Positions 49,478 to 60,870 are shown, counted from the first letter of the stretch. The stretch is DNA of 64,000 nucleotides from Jeotgalibacillus sp. S-D1 (GCF_004358665.1 NZ_SMZR01000002.1:62001-126000), one strand, 5' to 3'. Translations and numbers: made by a program. The notes: a model not told the origin generated them from the letters alone.

Positions 49478-50127
49478 TCTGAAGTCTCTCCTATAATGTC
49501 CAGCAAGTCTGTCATTGCTTCCAGCATCCAATCAGGCTCATACTCCTGCAAGTAATCCCGTCCCTTTGCAGACCAGGCTACACCGGCCGTTTTTGTTCCG
49601 GCATTCTTTCCTCCCATAATATCATGGTGGTTGTCTCCCACCATCAAGCTTGTTCCAGGTTCTGATCCCAGTCTTTTTAAAGCTAGCAAGAGTGGCTCAG
49701 GATCGGGTTTTGCGTGGGTAACATCATCTAAGCCGATCACAACTTCAAAATACCGGTCCAGGTTCATGAGTTTAAGCCCTTTATGGACGACATCATTTCG
49801 TTTTGTGGACACGATAGCCATTTTTATGCCTTTCTGATGAAGCGCTTCGATCGTTTCTTCTACCCCGCTAAAGCCGGTAACCAGTAAATCATGCTGCTCA
49901 ATATTATAGGCACGGTAAAAATTGACCATTTCTTCCACTTTACCCGGGTTCACCCTCTTAAACGATTCAATAAGCGGAGGACCCATAAATTGCAGAACAT
50001 CTTCTCGTCCATACTCTCCCGGGAAATAGTGACCTAAGACGTGCATAAAGGAAGAAATAATTAACTCGTTCGTATCAATTAACGTGCCATCTAAATCAAA
50101 CAGCACCGTATCAATGCGTTTGCTCAT
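49474..50127 (-). CDS. ppaX: Pyrophosphatase PpaX
   Basis: 217 residues from ATG 50127, overlapping the end of yvoD by 17 bases. A HAD-family hydrolase: nucleophile Asp in FDLDGTLIDT (about 12-21), IVSTKR (motif II Ser/Thr), the lysine in HAKPDPEPLL and MVGDNHHDIMGGKNA (motif IV). PpaX hydrolyses the PPi released when HprK phosphorolyses HPr-Ser-P, keeping the reaction going. The neighbour hprK gene supports the call. Confidence 0.95.
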   Translation of the reverse strand: MSKRIDTVLFDLDGTLIDTNELIISSFMHVLGHYFPGEYGREDVLQFMGPPLIESFKRVNPGKVEEMVNFYRAYNIEQHDLLVTGFSGVEETIEALHQKGIKMAIVSTKRNDVVHKGLKLMNLDRYFEVVIGLDDVTHAKPDPEPLLLALKRLGSEPGTSLMVGDNHHDIMGGKNAGTKTAGVAWSAKGRDYLQEYEPDWMLEAMTDLLDIIGETSE

Positions 50128-51064
50128 AGCCTAGCTTCCTTTCTTTCTGTACTTCATTGCGTTTCCAGATATAAGCGACTGCCATGGTCAGCACGACCGC
50201 AGTAGTGATGCGTATTAAAAACAACGGAAGTACGGGTATGCCCAGGGGAATAAAGATTAATGTATCTTCTACTACTGCGTGACATGAAACAAGAAAAATG
50301 AAAGCAAGCGTAGCATCTTTTTTGCTTACTCCGTCTTCCTGAACAGCTTTTATCATTACTCCGGCTCCATAGGCGAGTCCGATCGTTAAACCCGCAACCA
50401 ATGTCATCGATGTATTTTCTTTCATACCCAAACCTCTTGTGACAGGAGCCATCCATCTTGAAAATACGTCAAGCCACTTTAAATCTCTCATTATTTGAAT
50501 GACAATCATGAGCGGAATGACAATAAGAGCTAGCTGAATTACTCCGAATGCTGCTTTTTCCAATGCCATCAAGATAATTGAACCCCATCCTGAAACATTT
50601 TCCTGCTGTTGGGGAACCATGCCATACTGGGCAATTTCCTGCCCGCCGCTCCAAACTAAGTTTATGATAATCGCAGAAACAAAAGCCAGTCCGAGCCTCA
50701 CTACGAGCACGACCCAAAGCTTTACCCCCACCTTGAGGGCAACTCCCGTTTCAATAAGCAGATTGTGGGAGAAAGAAAGCATGACTGCAATAATAAATAC
50801 TTCTTTAACCGTCATTTCAAGCGATAAAATACCAGCAATCCCTGCATACAAATTCAGGAAATTACCCAGTACAAGCGGAACTGCCGCTTCGCCGCTTAAA
50901 CCAAACAAACTCATAAATGGTGCAATTAATTTTGTTATCCAGGGCAGTACGGGAGTATATTGAAGAAGAATCACAACAAATGTAACAGGAAAAATGATCT
51001 TTCCAAGAGTCCACGTTGTCTGTAATCCCGCTTTCAACCCCTCTGCGAAGGTCTGTTTTGTCAT
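50111..51064 (-). CDS. yvoD: Nucleoside-recognition/Gate-domain membrane protein YvoD
   Basis: 317 residues from ATG 51064, with AGGAGG six bases upstream; TTG just above is not needed. Eight or so membrane segments. Two Gate-type halves: LLQYTPVLPWITKLIAPFMSLFGLSGEA... seen as LIAPFMSLFGLSGEAAVPL near 47-65, and WMAPVTRGLGMKENTSMTLVAGL near 206-228. It resembles SpmA/nucleoside-recognition proteins. Transported substrate unknown. In Bacillus subtilis it is in the same operon with hprK and lgt. Confidence 0.88.
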   Translation of the reverse strand: MTKQTFAEGLKAGLQTTWTLGKIIFPVTFVVILLQYTPVLPWITKLIAPFMSLFGLSGEAAVPLVLGNFLNLYAGIAGILSLEMTVKEVFIIAVMLSFSHNLLIETGVALKVGVKLWVVLVVRLGLAFVSAIIINLVWSGGQEIAQYGMVPQQQENVSGWGSIILMALEKAAFGVIQLALIVIPLMIVIQIMRDLKWLDVFSRWMAPVTRGLGMKENTSMTLVAGLTIGLAYGAGVMIKAVQEDGVSKKDATLAFIFLVSCHAVVEDTLIFIPLGIPVLPLFLIRITTAVVLTMAVAYIWKRNEVQKERKLGYEQTH

Positions 51065-51074
51065 CAAACCCCTC

Positions 51075-51905
51075 CTAGCTGTTTAGTTTATCTGCATAAC
51101 GGGTTGATAACCCTTTTTTACGTCGATAGATGATAACAATAAGAGCTGCAGCAATTAATGCAAAAGACAGCATCTGTGCGACACGGATTGTTTCCGTCAG
51201 CATCAAGCTGTCGGTTCTGAGCCCTTCTACAAATGCACGGCCAATTGAGTACCAAATTACATAGGTTAAAAACAATTCTCCCCTAAGTGGATTCACTTTC
51301 CTCAGAGCAAGAAGTAATAGTAATCCGGCCAAATTCCAGATCGATTCATACAGGAAAGTTGGATGATAATAAGCAAACGTTCCATTTACTCCTATATACA
51401 TTTGATCAATGATCCAGTCGGGAATAAACAGACCCTCTAAAAATGCACGGGACACTTCGCCTCCATGAGCTTCCTGATTAATAAAATTGCCCCACCGGCC
51501 AAGCATCTGTCCAAGTATAATACTCGGTGCTGCAATGTCTACAATCTTCCATGCAGACAATCCCTTTCTTCTTGCGAAAATAACCGTAGTGGCGACAGCA
51601 CCAATCAGCGCTCCGTGAATGGCAATACCACCGTTCCAAATCTGAATAATGGCTTCCGGGTTTTGTGAATAAAAATCCCATTGGAAAATTACATAATAAA
51701 TACGAGCTGAAATAATGGCGATCGGTACTGCCCAAATCAGTAAATCTGCAAATAAATCCTTTGGCATGCCTAATCGATCGGCTTCCCTGTTGGCTAAGAT
51801 GTAACCCAAAATAATTCCGGTACCGATAATAAGCCCGTACCAGGCAATATTAACCGGACCAAGACTGATTGCAATCGGATCGATTGGTTGAATGGTTCCC
51901 AGCAT
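51075..51905 (-). CDS. lgt: Prolipoprotein diacylglyceryl transferase
   Basis: 276 residues from ATG 51905, with AAAGGAG upstream. Seven membrane segments. The signature [14 protein letters not shown] (about 137-150) contains the catalytic arginine region; [11 protein letters not shown]-like [13 protein letters not shown] and IHGALIGA also match. It moves diacylglycerol from phosphatidylglycerol to the lipobox cysteine of prelipoproteins, such as the one at 46979-47734. It lies 31 bases after hprK. Confidence 0.98.
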   Translation of the reverse strand: MLGTIQPIDPIAISLGPVNIAWYGLIIGTGIILGYILANREADRLGMPKDLFADLLIWAVPIAIISARIYYVIFQWDFYSQNPEAIIQIWNGGIAIHGALIGAVATTVIFARRKGLSAWKIVDIAAPSIILGQMLGRWGNFINQEAHGGEVSRAFLEGLFIPDWIIDQMYIGVNGTFAYYHPTFLYESIWNLAGLLLLLALRKVNPLRGELFLTYVIWYSIGRAFVEGLRTDSLMLTETIRVAQMLSFALIAAALIVIIYRRKKGLSTRYADKLNS

Positions 51906-51936
51906 ATTCTGTCTCCTTTCAGCACGAAAACGTTAA

Positions 51937-52872
51937 TTAAATATCGTCGTGCTCTCCTTCGATAATGACATCCGCAAGCCTGTTTGAAAATTGTTCAGCT
52001 GCGTTTACACCCATGCGCTTCAGACGGAAATTCATCGCTGCAACCTCTATAATGACAGCTAAATTTCGCCCTGGTCGAACAGGCAATGTTATTTTTGTTA
52101 TTTCTGTATCGATAATTTTCATTTTTTCTTCATCAAGACCCAGGCGGTCATATTGCTTTGCCTTGTCCCAGATTTCCAGGTCAATGACAAGTGTAACGCG
52201 CTTGTGGTTACGAACTGCCCCCGCTCCAAAAAGCGTCATTACATTTATGATGCCAAGGCCCCGAATTTCAAGAAGGTGTTCAATTAATTCCGGAGATGAA
52301 CCGATTAATGTGTCGGTATCCTCCTGGCGGATTTCCACGCTGTCATCTGCAACTAGACGGTGACCGCGCTTCACAAGCTCCAGTGCTGTTTCACTTTTAC
52401 CCACTCCGCTTTTACCAGTGATTAATACACCAACCCCATAAATATCAACCAGTACACCGTGCAGTGCAGTAGTTGGAGCAAGCTTGCTTTCTAAGAAGTT
52501 TGTTAATCGGCTGGAAAAACGGGTGGTTTGTACTGCTGTCTTCATCACTGGCACCTGATTGCGTTCCGATGCTTCAATCAGCTCAATCGGGACATCAATA
52601 TCCCGGGACAAAATCACCCCCGGTGTATTATCTGTGCACAGCTGTGTCATTCGATCGATACGTTCATCATTTGAAAGCAATTCATAAAAAGACATTTCTG
52701 TTCGGCCCAGCAATTGAATTCGTTCTGCTGGATAATAGCTAAAATATCCTGCCATTTCAAGACCCGGTCTTGAGATATCGCTCATGGTAATTGGACGATG
52801 TATGCCCTCTTCTCCACTAACCAGTTCTAATTTAAATTTTTCTATAATATCCTTCGTCGTAACCTTCGCCAC
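51937..52872 (-). CDS. hprK: HPr kinase/phosphorylase
   Basis: 311 residues from GTG 52872, with AGGAGGG five bases upstream. It phosphorylates and dephosphorylates Ser46 of HPr and Crh according to fructose-1,6-bisphosphate, ATP and Pi. Walker A GKSGVGKS at 153-160, His138 (ALHGV), the acidic ADDSVE (about 175-180) and the signature [20 protein letters not shown] (about 201-220, seen here in full at 20 residues) are all present. [14 protein letters not shown] is the second signature. First gene of its operon; divergent from the amidase gene. Length is normal. Confidence 0.98.
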   Translation of the reverse strand: MAKVTTKDIIEKFKLELVSGEEGIHRPITMSDISRPGLEMAGYFSYYPAERIQLLGRTEMSFYELLSNDERIDRMTQLCTDNTPGVILSRDIDVPIELIEASERNQVPVMKTAVQTTRFSSRLTNFLESKLAPTTALHGVLVDIYGVGVLITGKSGVGKSETALELVKRGHRLVADDSVEIRQEDTDTLIGSSPELIEHLLEIRGLGIINVMTLFGAGAVRNHKRVTLVIDLEIWDKAKQYDRLGLDEEKMKIIDTEITKITLPVRPGRNLAVIIEVAAMNFRLKRMGVNAAEQFSNRLADVIIEGEHDDI

Positions 52873-53040
52873 GATAACCCTCCTACTCCATTCAGCTATG
52901 TATCTTAATTGTCTTACACATACTCTCTATTGTAGCACTTTGGAAATTGTTTCACTATATTAGATCAACGAAACATCCCTCAGAAGGTGTCCTTTTCTTT
53001 TCAAGCAAGCGATATTACTTGTGAAAGGGAGGTCTTTACA

Positions 53041-53739
53041 ATGACATTAATTGCAATTGATGCAGGACACGGGTATGAAACCGCTGGCAAACGAAGTCCT
53101 GATGGAATGAGAGAATATGCGTTTAACAGGGCGGCTGCAAAAGAATGCATACTCCATTTAGAAAAAGCTTCTATTCAAACCATTCAGCTCCATGACGATG
53201 CGCTTGATGTGCCGCTTGCTCAGCGTACGAACCGAGCCAACCAGGCAGGTGCCCATTATTATATTTCAATTCATGCGAATGCATTTGGGAATGGAAGCTG
53301 GAATGCCGCAAGCGGGATCGAAACCTACATCCATTCAGTAAAAGGAGAAAAAGCGCTAAAGCTTGCTCAAATTATCCACTCGTCTCTTATTAAAAAAACA
53401 GGCAGTAAGGACCGCGGAGTAAAAAAACAAGACTTCCATGTTTTGCGAGAAACGAATATGCCGGCAGTTTTAATCGAATGCGGCTTTATGACTAACAAGG
53501 AAGAAAAAGCTCTTCTTGCTTCCCCCGCTTTTCGGGCAAAATGCGGAAAAATAATTGCTGAAGCGATTATCGCATTTTTAGACGCCGGTCAACCTTCCCA
53601 TAAAAAGAGCCTTCCAAAAGAACAACCGTTATATCGTGTCCAAACCGGGGTATTTACAACAAGAGCCAGAGCTGAAGAGCTTGTAAAAAAACTTCGAAGC
53701 GCGGGATTTGATGCTGCAATAGGAATAATCAACAAATAG
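53041..53739 (+). CDS. N-acetylmuramoyl-L-alanine amidase with SPOR domain, CwlC-like
   Basis: 232 residues from ATG 53041, with GGAGG eight bases upstream; 18 codons above lack a site. An Amidase_3 domain fills residues 1-180 with zinc ligands His10 (DAGHG), Glu25 (MREYAFN) and His78 (SIHANA), and catalytic Glu146 (LIECGF). QRTNRANQAGAHYY and FHVLRETNMPAVLIE match CwlC/LytC-type enzymes. A SPOR repeat follows (YRVQTGVFTTRARAEELVKKL, about 195-215, seen as YRVQTGVFTTRARAEE). There is no signal peptide. This arrangement is that of CwlC, which opens the mother cell wall in late sporulation. Only one SPOR copy is present instead of two. Regulation not visible. Confidence 0.85.
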   Translation: MTLIAIDAGHGYETAGKRSPDGMREYAFNRAAAKECILHLEKASIQTIQLHDDALDVPLAQRTNRANQAGAHYYISIHANAFGNGSWNAASGIETYIHSVKGEKALKLAQIIHSSLIKKTGSKDRGVKKQDFHVLRETNMPAVLIECGFMTNKEEKALLASPAFRAKCGKIIAEAIIAFLDAGQPSHKKSLPKEQPLYRVQTGVFTTRARAEELVKKLRSAGFDAAIGIINK

Positions 53740-53778
53740 AGGTCTTAATATTAAAACGATAAAAAAATGAACGGCTCA

Positions 53779-53816
53779 AAAAAGAACAGCGTCAGTGCGA
53801 CAGCTGTTCTTTCTTA
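53779..53816. terminator. Terminator between amidase and small membrane protein
   Basis: AAAGAACAGC (53781-53790) pairs with GCTGTTCTTT (53803-53812) around GTCAGTGCGACA, between convergent genes. Confidence 0.8.
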
Positions 53817-53829
53817 TGTCATGATCTAA

Positions 53830-54087
53830 TTATTCCGTAGCGGTTTCTTTATCAGATGATGAAGAAAACTTCATTTTTAAACCAATTGCAATTGCGGCTA
53901 ATGAAATCAGGCCGCCTATTATTCCGGTGCCCAATAGAAAAATGATGAGTATCCATTTAAATAGACCCATTATTTCAACACCCAGCACATAAATTCCCAG
54001 TATGGAAAATAATACACTGATTCCTAAAAAGGTTGCTCCTATTGCGCTCAGTCCAAACCAAGTGGTGCGCTTAATAAATGTTTCCAT
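53830..54087 (-). CDS. Small membrane protein of unknown function
   Basis: 85 residues from ATG 54087, with AGGTGA four to five bases upstream; 29 codons further up are without a site. Two or three hydrophobic segments (about 10-35, 38-60 and 62-72) and a polar C-terminus KMKFSSSSDKETATE. I recognise no family. It stands between the amidase terminator and the yvlB-like gene; in Bacillus subtilis the yvl genes lie in a similar place, which is a weak hint. Confidence 0.6.
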   Translation of the reverse strand: METFIKRTTWFGLSAIGATFLGISVLFSILGIYVLGVEIMGLFKWILIIFLLGTGIIGGLISLAAIAIGLKMKFSSSSDKETATE

Positions 54088-54189
54088 CTTATCACCTGCT
54101 TCTTTCTTTGTTATGTAGCTTTCCCTATTTAGGACTATACCATTATAGGAGCATTTGGAAACATTTTGTCTCATTTAATTTAATCAAAA

Positions 54190-54203
54190 GGCTTTGTTAA
54201 ACC
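54190..54203. repeat. Lone GGCTTTGTTAAACC repeat end
   Basis: The same sequence as the outer ends at 24158-24169 and 24331-24342, without a second arm or the 130-bp core nearby. A remnant or solo element end. Confidence 0.5.
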
Positions 54204-54279
54204 TGACCAATGAAGGCGATTGGCTTAAGGGTATCACACTTTCAGTTCCAAACAACGGTATACATTCATCGTGCTAATA

Positions 54280-54319
54280 AAAAACCGTGATGAGCTTATG
54301 GCTCACCACGGGATTTTTT
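54280..54319 (-). terminator. Terminator of the yvlB-like gene
   Basis: On the minus strand CCGTGGTGAGC and GCTCATCACGG pair around CATAA and are followed by TTTTTT. Confidence 0.9.
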
Positions 54320-54349
54320 GTATAGAAATACCTGATCGTACGTTTTTCT

Positions 54350-55567
54350 TTATTCTTGTGAAGAATCGGGCTCCGTGCCTTCCTGGCTGGAATCGTCCTT
54401 TTTCACCTCATAAGGCCTAACGCTAACTGCCCCCGTTTTAGCATCTGCAAACAAATAAAGCTTTGAGCCGTCAGCTTTTTCACGGGTAAAATGAAGCTTG
54501 CGCTGCATTAATTCTTCCCGTTCCTCTACATGATCCATTTCCCGATGGTTCAAATCAAATCTGCCAAAATTAGAGCGCAGTGTTCCATCCAGGCTTAAAC
54601 TGTCAGGTACATAAATATTGATTGAACCTGCCAGCGTTTTTGCTTCAATTTTACGAGCTGAAGTACTAGAGGTTTTGCAGGTTACATTTCCATTAACCGA
54701 TTGCACTTCCATGGAATCAACTGCACCTTCTACTGAAACCTTGCCATTAACAGATTCTGCATCGATGGAATCTGCACGGGTGTTTGAAACCTCTATGCCG
54801 CCATTGGCCGTTTCCAGTTCTCCTCTTTCGATCAGCATATTGGAAAGCTCGATTTTACCGTTGGCGGTTTTCACTTTAACTTTATTGACATTGGCTGATT
54901 CTCCATTGAACTTTCCATTAAACAAACGGACATCCCAGCGGTCATAGCTGTTTCTTGGCACATAAAGTACTGTGTCGAGCTTTATCATTTTCAAGTCGGA
55001 AATAAAGCGTAATTTTTTATACTGTGTATTAAAGAGAACAGCGTCCTTTAATTGATTTTTTGCTTTGATTTCGTCATCTGACCGGTATACTTTAACATCG
55101 CAATCCGCTTTGGCAAAGTTTTCATCCCACGGCACCACCGTTACTTTGCCATTCGCTACATTAATTTCAATGTCCGTTAATTCACCGGCATCCGCCTGGA
55201 AGGTGTGCTTAAATTCAAGCGATGGACCCATGTTAAACTCAAGGTCCAGCCCCTTTACTTTTTCAAAAGCATTTTGCACAAAATCCATGATCCGATCTGT
55301 AGAGTTTGCACCGGGTTTCTTTTGCTTGTCTGAAGACTTATCTGATTGGAAAAAATCATCCAGATTAAATGGAAAATCTTTTTTCTTTGATGGCTGTTCT
55401 TCACCCTGACTGGCAGCAGTAGACTGGCTGTAAGAAGTAGAGCTTGTTGTCTGGGTCTTGCTTTGACCAGACTCATTTTCCAAAGCCTCCAATAATGTTA
55501 ATGCTTCAGTCGCTGTAATCGTGCCCTTTTCGACCATATTTAATATCCGTTTACGTTCGTTTTCCAT
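54350..55567 (-). CDS. yvlB: DUF4097 surface-stress-type protein, YvlB/LiaG-like
   Basis: 405 residues from ATG 55567. The N-terminal segment ERKRILNMVEKGTITATEALTLLEAL (about 4-29, in part RILNMVEKGTITATEALTLL) is the short helical domain found in YvlB and LiaG relatives. A low-complexity Ser/Gln/Lys linker (about 32-80) follows. From about residue 130 a DUF4097 beta helix has repeating (T/S)(A/V)NGK(I/V)(E/S)(L/V) rungs such as KTANGKIELS, ETANGGIEVS, ESVNGKVSVE and QSVNGNVTCK. No signal peptide. Such proteins are tied to cell-envelope stress responses; the exact role is unknown. Confidence 0.85.
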   Translation of the reverse strand: MENERKRILNMVEKGTITATEALTLLEALENESGQSKTQTTSSTSYSQSTAASQGEEQPSKKKDFPFNLDDFFQSDKSSDKQKKPGANSTDRIMDFVQNAFEKVKGLDLEFNMGPSLEFKHTFQADAGELTDIEINVANGKVTVVPWDENFAKADCDVKVYRSDDEIKAKNQLKDAVLFNTQYKKLRFISDLKMIKLDTVLYVPRNSYDRWDVRLFNGKFNGESANVNKVKVKTANGKIELSNMLIERGELETANGGIEVSNTRADSIDAESVNGKVSVEGAVDSMEVQSVNGNVTCKTSSTSARKIEAKTLAGSINIYVPDSLSLDGTLRSNFGRFDLNHREMDHVEEREELMQRKLHFTREKADGSKLYLFADAKTGAVSVRPYEVKKDDSSQEGTEPDSSQE

Positions 55568-55761
55568 CTCTCAAACACGCTCCTTATATTGAAATGATTG
55601 TTCCAATTCATTTGAACGTTCCTAAAAGGTATACGACTGTATCGATTAAAAAGTTTCAATTGATAAGTTAAAGAATGAAAGATTTGAAATCGTCTAACAC
55701 GAAATGAACCCACATGGTACTTATGGGGATAGTATAGCCTTTTTCAGTCTTGAAAATGAAT

Positions 55762-55824
55762 AAAAAAGGACTGATCAACATTCGCTTTTAAGCAATAATT
55801 GCGCAAGCCTCTGTTTCACAGTCC
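55762..55824 (-). terminator. Terminator of uvrA
   Basis: On the minus strand GGACTG and CAGTCC enclose a long loop with an inner palindrome TTGCGCAA, followed by TTTTTTATT. Confidence 0.55.
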
Positions 55825-55841
55825 GATTTTATATTAATCAT

Positions 55842-58724
55842 TTACGAAGTCGTAACCGGTTCACCTGTCCGTTCAGACATTCGGGCCGCCATACGTTCAC
55901 GTTCACGCTCAAGAACTGGTTTAAGATACTTTCCAGTATATGACTCATCTACCTTCACAATGTCTTCAGGCTTTCCGGTAGCCACAATTGTTCCTCCGCG
56001 GTCTCCGCCTTCCGGACCTAAATCAATAATCCAGTCTGATGCTTTAATGACATCCAGGTTGTGTTCTATAACCAAAACAGTATCTCCATTTTCCACAAGG
56101 CGTTGAAGCACCTCAAGCAAACGTGAAATATCATCTACATGAAGGCCGGTTGTCGGCTCGTCTAAAATGTAAAGAGAACGGCCTGTAGAACGGCGATGCA
56201 GCTCAGAGGCCAATTTCACCCGCTGCGCTTCCCCACCTGAGAGTGTGGTTGCAGGCTGTCCCAGCGTAATATAGCCTAGTCCGACATCAACAATCGTCTG
56301 GAGCTTGCGGCTGATTTTTGGGATATTTTCAAAGAAAGACAATCCATCCTCAATTGTCATTTCAAGTACATCTGAAATATTTTTACCCTTGTATTTTACC
56401 TCTAATGTTTCCCTGTTGTACCGTTTGCCATGGCATACTTCGCAGGGTACGTAAACATCCGGCAGGAAATGCATTTCAATTTTGATAATGCCGTCTCCGC
56501 GGCAGGCCTCGCATCGCCCGCCCTTGACATTAAAACTGAAACGCCCTTTTTTATATCCACGCACTTTTGCTTCATTCGTCGTTGCATATACATCACGAAT
56601 GTCATCGAATACTCCGGTATACGTGGCAGGATTTGACCGTGGTGTTCTGCCAATCGGAGCCTGGTTAATATCAATTACTTTATCCAGCTGATCGATGCCT
56701 TTGATCGCTTTATGCTCTCCTGGCTTCGTTTTTGCTTTATGCAGCTTTTGGGCAAGGGCCTTGTGAAGAATGCCGTTAATTAAAGTACTCTTGCCTGAAC
56801 CCGATACCCCGGTTACAGATGTGAAAATACCCAAAGGAATATTAACTTTAACATTTTTCAGGTTGTTTTCTTTTGCTCCTGTGATCTCAAGCTTTCTGCC
56901 GTCCCCTTTTCTTCTTTCATGGGGCAGCGGAATAAATTTTTTGCCGGAGAGATACTTCCCTGTCAAGGACTTGCTGTTTTTCATTACCTGCTTCGGTGTG
57001 CCGGCTGCTACAATTTCACCGCCATGGACGCCTGCCCCTGGGCCTACATCAATTAAATAATCAGCCGCCATCATGGTATCTTCATCATGCTCCACCACAA
57101 TTAGCGTGTTGCCGATGTCCCGCATATTTTTTAACGTGCCGATTAACCGGTCATTGTCGCGCTGATGAAGACCGATGGAAGGTTCATCAAGAATATAAAG
57201 AACCCCTGACAACTGGGAACCAATTTGGGTTGCGAGGCGGATACGCTGTGCTTCTCCACCCGATAAAGTACCTGCTGCACGGCTAAGTGTTAAATAATCG
57301 AGTCCTACGTTTACAAGAAAGGAAAGCCGCTCATTTATTTCTCTTAAAATCAGCTTGGCAATCTGCATTTCTTTTTCAGTCAGATCTAACCGATTGAAAA
57401 ATGCTTTTGCTTCTTCAATGGAAAAAGACGTCACCTGGCCGATATGGTGATCATTAATTTTAACTGCCAGACTTTCTTTTTTCAGCCGATGCCCCTTACA
57501 GGTGGGGCAGTCCTGCTGTCCCATATATTTTTGCATTTGCTCACGAATATAGTCTGAACTTGTTTCACGAAAGCGTCTTTCAATATTTTGAAGCACACCT
57601 TCAAATTGAATATTGTTTTCACGAACCTGACCAAAATCATTTTTGTAGCGAAAATGGATTCTTTCTTTTCCTGAGCCGTGAAGGATTTTATCCATTTTCT
57701 TTTTTGGTATGTCCTTTACTGGTATGTTCATATCTATTTTATAATGTTTACAAATAGCTTCGAGCATGGATGGATAGTATTGGGAGCTGGTCGGTTCCCA
57801 TGGGGCAATCGCATGCTGCTTCAAAGTAAGCGATGGGTCGGGAATCACAAGATCCAAATCAACTTCAAGCTTTGAACCCAGACCGTCACATTCTCCGCAC
57901 GCCCCGAATGGAGAGTTAAATGAAAACATTCTCGGCTCCAATTCCTCAATTGAAAATCCGCAAATCGGGCAGGCATGATGCTCATTAAACCTGATCTCTT
58001 CCTCGCCAATCACATCAATGACTACATTGCCATCTGCAAGACGAAGCGCACTTTCAAGCGAATCAGCCAGTCGGGATTCAGATCCTTCTTTCACTACAAT
58101 TCGGTCCACGACAACTTCTATGGAATGCTTTTTATTTTTGTCTAATTCGATCTCTTCACCGATATCAATCATTTCGCCATTTACCCGTACACGTACATAG
58201 CCCTGCTTTTTAATATCCTCAAGTACCTTTGCATGTGTACCCTTACGCCCTGAAACGATTGGGGCCAATACCTGCAGACGGGTCTTTTCAGGATACTCAT
58301 AGATCCGGTCCACCATTTGCTCAATGGTTTGGGAAGTGATTTCAATGCCGTGTTCTGGACATATTGGACGGCCCACTCTAGCAAACAGCAAGCGCAGATA
58401 ATCATAAATTTCTGTAACCGTTCCAACAGTTGAACGCGGGTTTCTGCTCGTGGTTTTCTGATCGATTGATATAGCAGGAGAAAGCCCTTCAATGGCATCT
58501 ACATCCGGCTTATCCATTTGACCAAGAAACTGACGGGCATAAGCAGAGAGCGATTCGACATAACGCCGCTGACCTTCTGCATAAATTGTATCAAAAGCCA
58601 ATGAGGATTTTCCCGAGCCAGACAGGCCTGTCATGACTACCAGCTTATCCCTTGGTATTGTGACATCGATATTCTTTAAATTATGGGCTCGTGCCCCCTG
58701 TACTATAATTTGATCTTTTGCCAT
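55842..58724 (-). CDS. uvrA: Excinuclease ABC subunit A
   Basis: 960 residues from ATG 58724, seven bases after uvrB. It loads UvrB on damaged DNA. Two ABC modules: Walker [15 protein letters not shown] (about 31-44) and [10 protein letters not shown] (near 640), signatures [12 protein letters not shown] and [12 protein letters not shown], and Walker [13 protein letters not shown] and [12 protein letters not shown]. The zinc modules are CPICGFS...CGECDGLG (near 253-283) and CEACRGDG...CEVCHGKR (near 739-766), with ligands in pairs. Length is normal. Confidence 0.98.
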   Translation of the reverse strand: MAKDQIIVQGARAHNLKNIDVTIPRDKLVVMTGLSGSGKSSLAFDTIYAEGQRRYVESLSAYARQFLGQMDKPDVDAIEGLSPAISIDQKTTSRNPRSTVGTVTEIYDYLRLLFARVGRPICPEHGIEITSQTIEQMVDRIYEYPEKTRLQVLAPIVSGRKGTHAKVLEDIKKQGYVRVRVNGEMIDIGEEIELDKNKKHSIEVVVDRIVVKEGSESRLADSLESALRLADGNVVIDVIGEEEIRFNEHHACPICGFSIEELEPRMFSFNSPFGACGECDGLGSKLEVDLDLVIPDPSLTLKQHAIAPWEPTSSQYYPSMLEAICKHYKIDMNIPVKDIPKKKMDKILHGSGKERIHFRYKNDFGQVRENNIQFEGVLQNIERRFRETSSDYIREQMQKYMGQQDCPTCKGHRLKKESLAVKINDHHIGQVTSFSIEEAKAFFNRLDLTEKEMQIAKLILREINERLSFLVNVGLDYLTLSRAAGTLSGGEAQRIRLATQIGSQLSGVLYILDEPSIGLHQRDNDRLIGTLKNMRDIGNTLIVVEHDEDTMMAADYLIDVGPGAGVHGGEIVAAGTPKQVMKNSKSLTGKYLSGKKFIPLPHERRKGDGRKLEITGAKENNLKNVKVNIPLGIFTSVTGVSGSGKSTLINGILHKALAQKLHKAKTKPGEHKAIKGIDQLDKVIDINQAPIGRTPRSNPATYTGVFDDIRDVYATTNEAKVRGYKKGRFSFNVKGGRCEACRGDGIIKIEMHFLPDVYVPCEVCHGKRYNRETLEVKYKGKNISDVLEMTIEDGLSFFENIPKISRKLQTIVDVGLGYITLGQPATTLSGGEAQRVKLASELHRRSTGRSLYILDEPTTGLHVDDISRLLEVLQRLVENGDTVLVIEHNLDVIKASDWIIDLGPEGGDRGGTIVATGKPEDIVKVDESYTGKYLKPVLERERERMAARMSERTGEPVTTS

Positions 58725-58731
58725 TAAAAGG

Positions 58732-60714
58732 TCATCCTTCCGCTTTTAACTCTAATACCAGGTCACGCAGCTCAGCCGCACGTTCAAAATCAAGTGCCCG
58801 GGCAGCTTCTTTCATTTCGATTTCCATCGATTCAATCACTTTTGCCCGCTCTGGTTTAGTAAGCTTCTTCATTTTGGCAGCTGGTGAAACATATTCTTCC
58901 GACTCTTCTGCTGCATGAGTTGCACGAATGACATCCCTGATCTTTTTATCAATCGTAACAGGAGTAATATTGTGCTTTTCATTGTATGCCGTTTGTTTTT
59001 CTCGTCTTCTAGCGGTTTCATCAAGTGCTCGGCGCATTGAATCCGTGATTTTGTTGGCATACATAATAACATGGCCATGTGCATTTCTGGCTGCACGGCC
59101 GATCGTCTGGATCAATGCACGGTCGGAACGTAAGAACCCTTCTTTGTCTGCGTCCAAAATAGTAATTAACGAAACTTCAGGTATATCCAATCCTTCCCTT
59201 AAAAGGTTAATCCCAACCAACACATCATATTTACCAAGCCGCAGATCGCGGATAATTTCAATTCGCTCAAGTGTCTTTATTTCAGAATGTAAATATTGAA
59301 CTTTGATGCCGATTTCCTTTAGATAATCGGTTAGATCCTCTGACATTTTCTTTGTTAGGGTTGTAATTAGCGTCCGTTCATTGTTTTTGATCCGTTCTTG
59401 AATTTCCCCAATAAGATCATCGATTTGACCTTCAATTGGACGTACTTCAATTGTAGGATCAAGCAGTCCGGTTGGTCGAATAATCTGCTCAACCATCTCC
59501 GGTGTATGTTCAAGCTCGTAAGGACCAGGGGTTGCTGATACAAATACCGCCTGATTTACATGCGATTCAAACTCATCGAACTTTAACGGCCGGTTATCGA
59601 GTGCAGATGGCAGACGGAAGCCGTGATCCACCAATACTTTTTTACGCGCCTGGTCGCCGTTGTACATCCCGCGAACCTGCGGCAGCGTTACGTGAGATTC
59701 ATCAACTACAAGAAGAAAATCCTTTGGAAAATAGTCTATCAGTGTATAAGGAGTTGCACCTGCCTCACGCAGGGTCAAATGCCTTGAGTAATTTTCAATT
59801 CCTGAGCAGAAGCCCATTTCATTCATCATTTCCAAATCGTAGCGGGTACGCTGTTCCAATCTTTGTGCTTCAAGCAATTTATCTTCTTCTTTCAGAACTT
59901 TCAGCTGTTCCTCCAGCTCCGCTTCGATATTGGCGATTGCTTTTTTCATTTTTTCTTCCCGTGTAACGAAGTGGGACGCCGGGAAAATAGCGACGTGATC
60001 ACGATCACCTAAAATTTCGCCTGTCAGTGCATCCACCATTCGGATCCGGTCAATTTCATCCCCGAAAAATTCGATGCGAATGCAGTGCTCATCATTTTTC
60101 GCCGGGAAGATTTCCACAACGTCCCCTCTTACGCGGAACGTACCGCGAGTAAAAGCAATATCATTTCGTTCATACTGGATATCCACCATTTTGCGAAGGA
60201 GCTGATTCCGTTCGATCTCCATACCCTTACGCAGCGAAACGACCAATTCACTGTACTCTTCTGGAGAACCCAGACCATAGATGCAGGAAACGCTGGCAAT
60301 TATGATAACATCATCCCGTTCAAAAAGAGAGGATGTAGCGGAGTGACGCAGTTTATCTATCTCATCGTTGATGCTGGCGTCTTTTTCAATAAACGTATCC
60401 GTCTGCGGTACATACGCTTCAGGCTGATAATAGTCATAATAGCTGACAAAGTATTCCACTGCATTATTGGGGAAAAACTCCTTAAATTCACTATACAGCT
60501 GCCCAGCCAAGGTCTTATTATGAGCAATGACAAGCGTTGGCTTTTTTACTTCCTGAATAACATTCGAAATGGTAAACGTCTTTCCTGTCCCTGTAGCACC
60601 CAGCAGCGTCTGATGTTTTTTCCCATCTTTGATGCCCTGCACTATTTTTTCAATTGCCTTCGGTTGGTCGCCCCCCGGCTTGTAAAATGATTGAAGATCA
60701 AACTCTTGCACCAT
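58732..60714 (-). CDS. uvrB: Excinuclease ABC subunit B
   Basis: 660 residues from ATG 60714, with GGGAGG upstream. The helicase-like damage verifier: Walker [11 protein letters not shown] (about 39-48), the DNA-clamping hairpin [20 protein letters not shown] (about 92-111), DESH box, [13 protein letters not shown] and [10 protein letters not shown] (helicase motifs V and VI), and the C-terminal UVR motif (near 622-657) that contacts UvrC. It is first in the uvrB-uvrA operon with a LexA-like box 157 bases upstream. Confidence 0.98.
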   Translation of the reverse strand: MVQEFDLQSFYKPGGDQPKAIEKIVQGIKDGKKHQTLLGATGTGKTFTISNVIQEVKKPTLVIAHNKTLAGQLYSEFKEFFPNNAVEYFVSYYDYYQPEAYVPQTDTFIEKDASINDEIDKLRHSATSSLFERDDVIIIASVSCIYGLGSPEEYSELVVSLRKGMEIERNQLLRKMVDIQYERNDIAFTRGTFRVRGDVVEIFPAKNDEHCIRIEFFGDEIDRIRMVDALTGEILGDRDHVAIFPASHFVTREEKMKKAIANIEAELEEQLKVLKEEDKLLEAQRLEQRTRYDLEMMNEMGFCSGIENYSRHLTLREAGATPYTLIDYFPKDFLLVVDESHVTLPQVRGMYNGDQARKKVLVDHGFRLPSALDNRPLKFDEFESHVNQAVFVSATPGPYELEHTPEMVEQIIRPTGLLDPTIEVRPIEGQIDDLIGEIQERIKNNERTLITTLTKKMSEDLTDYLKEIGIKVQYLHSEIKTLERIEIIRDLRLGKYDVLVGINLLREGLDIPEVSLITILDADKEGFLRSDRALIQTIGRAARNAHGHVIMYANKITDSMRRALDETARRREKQTAYNEKHNITPVTIDKKIRDVIRATHAAEESEEYVSPAAKMKKLTKPERAKVIESMEIEMKEAARALDFERAAELRDLVLELKAEG

Positions 60715-60870
60715 GAATACGCCTCCCAGATTTCATCGTAACTTACTTACATTTCTTCTATATGCATACCCTTTATCCTGCTTTCAAACAAGGCAGAGCG
60801 TAAAAATTATCAACTTAGCAATACTTTCTTCCATATTACCACAACAGACTTTTAAAAAGATAGCAATAAG

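Noticed and set aside
52929-52955. TACAAT with GTGAAA upstream of hprK as a promoter
   Set aside because: The spacer is only 15 bases and the -35 is weak, so I do not call it.
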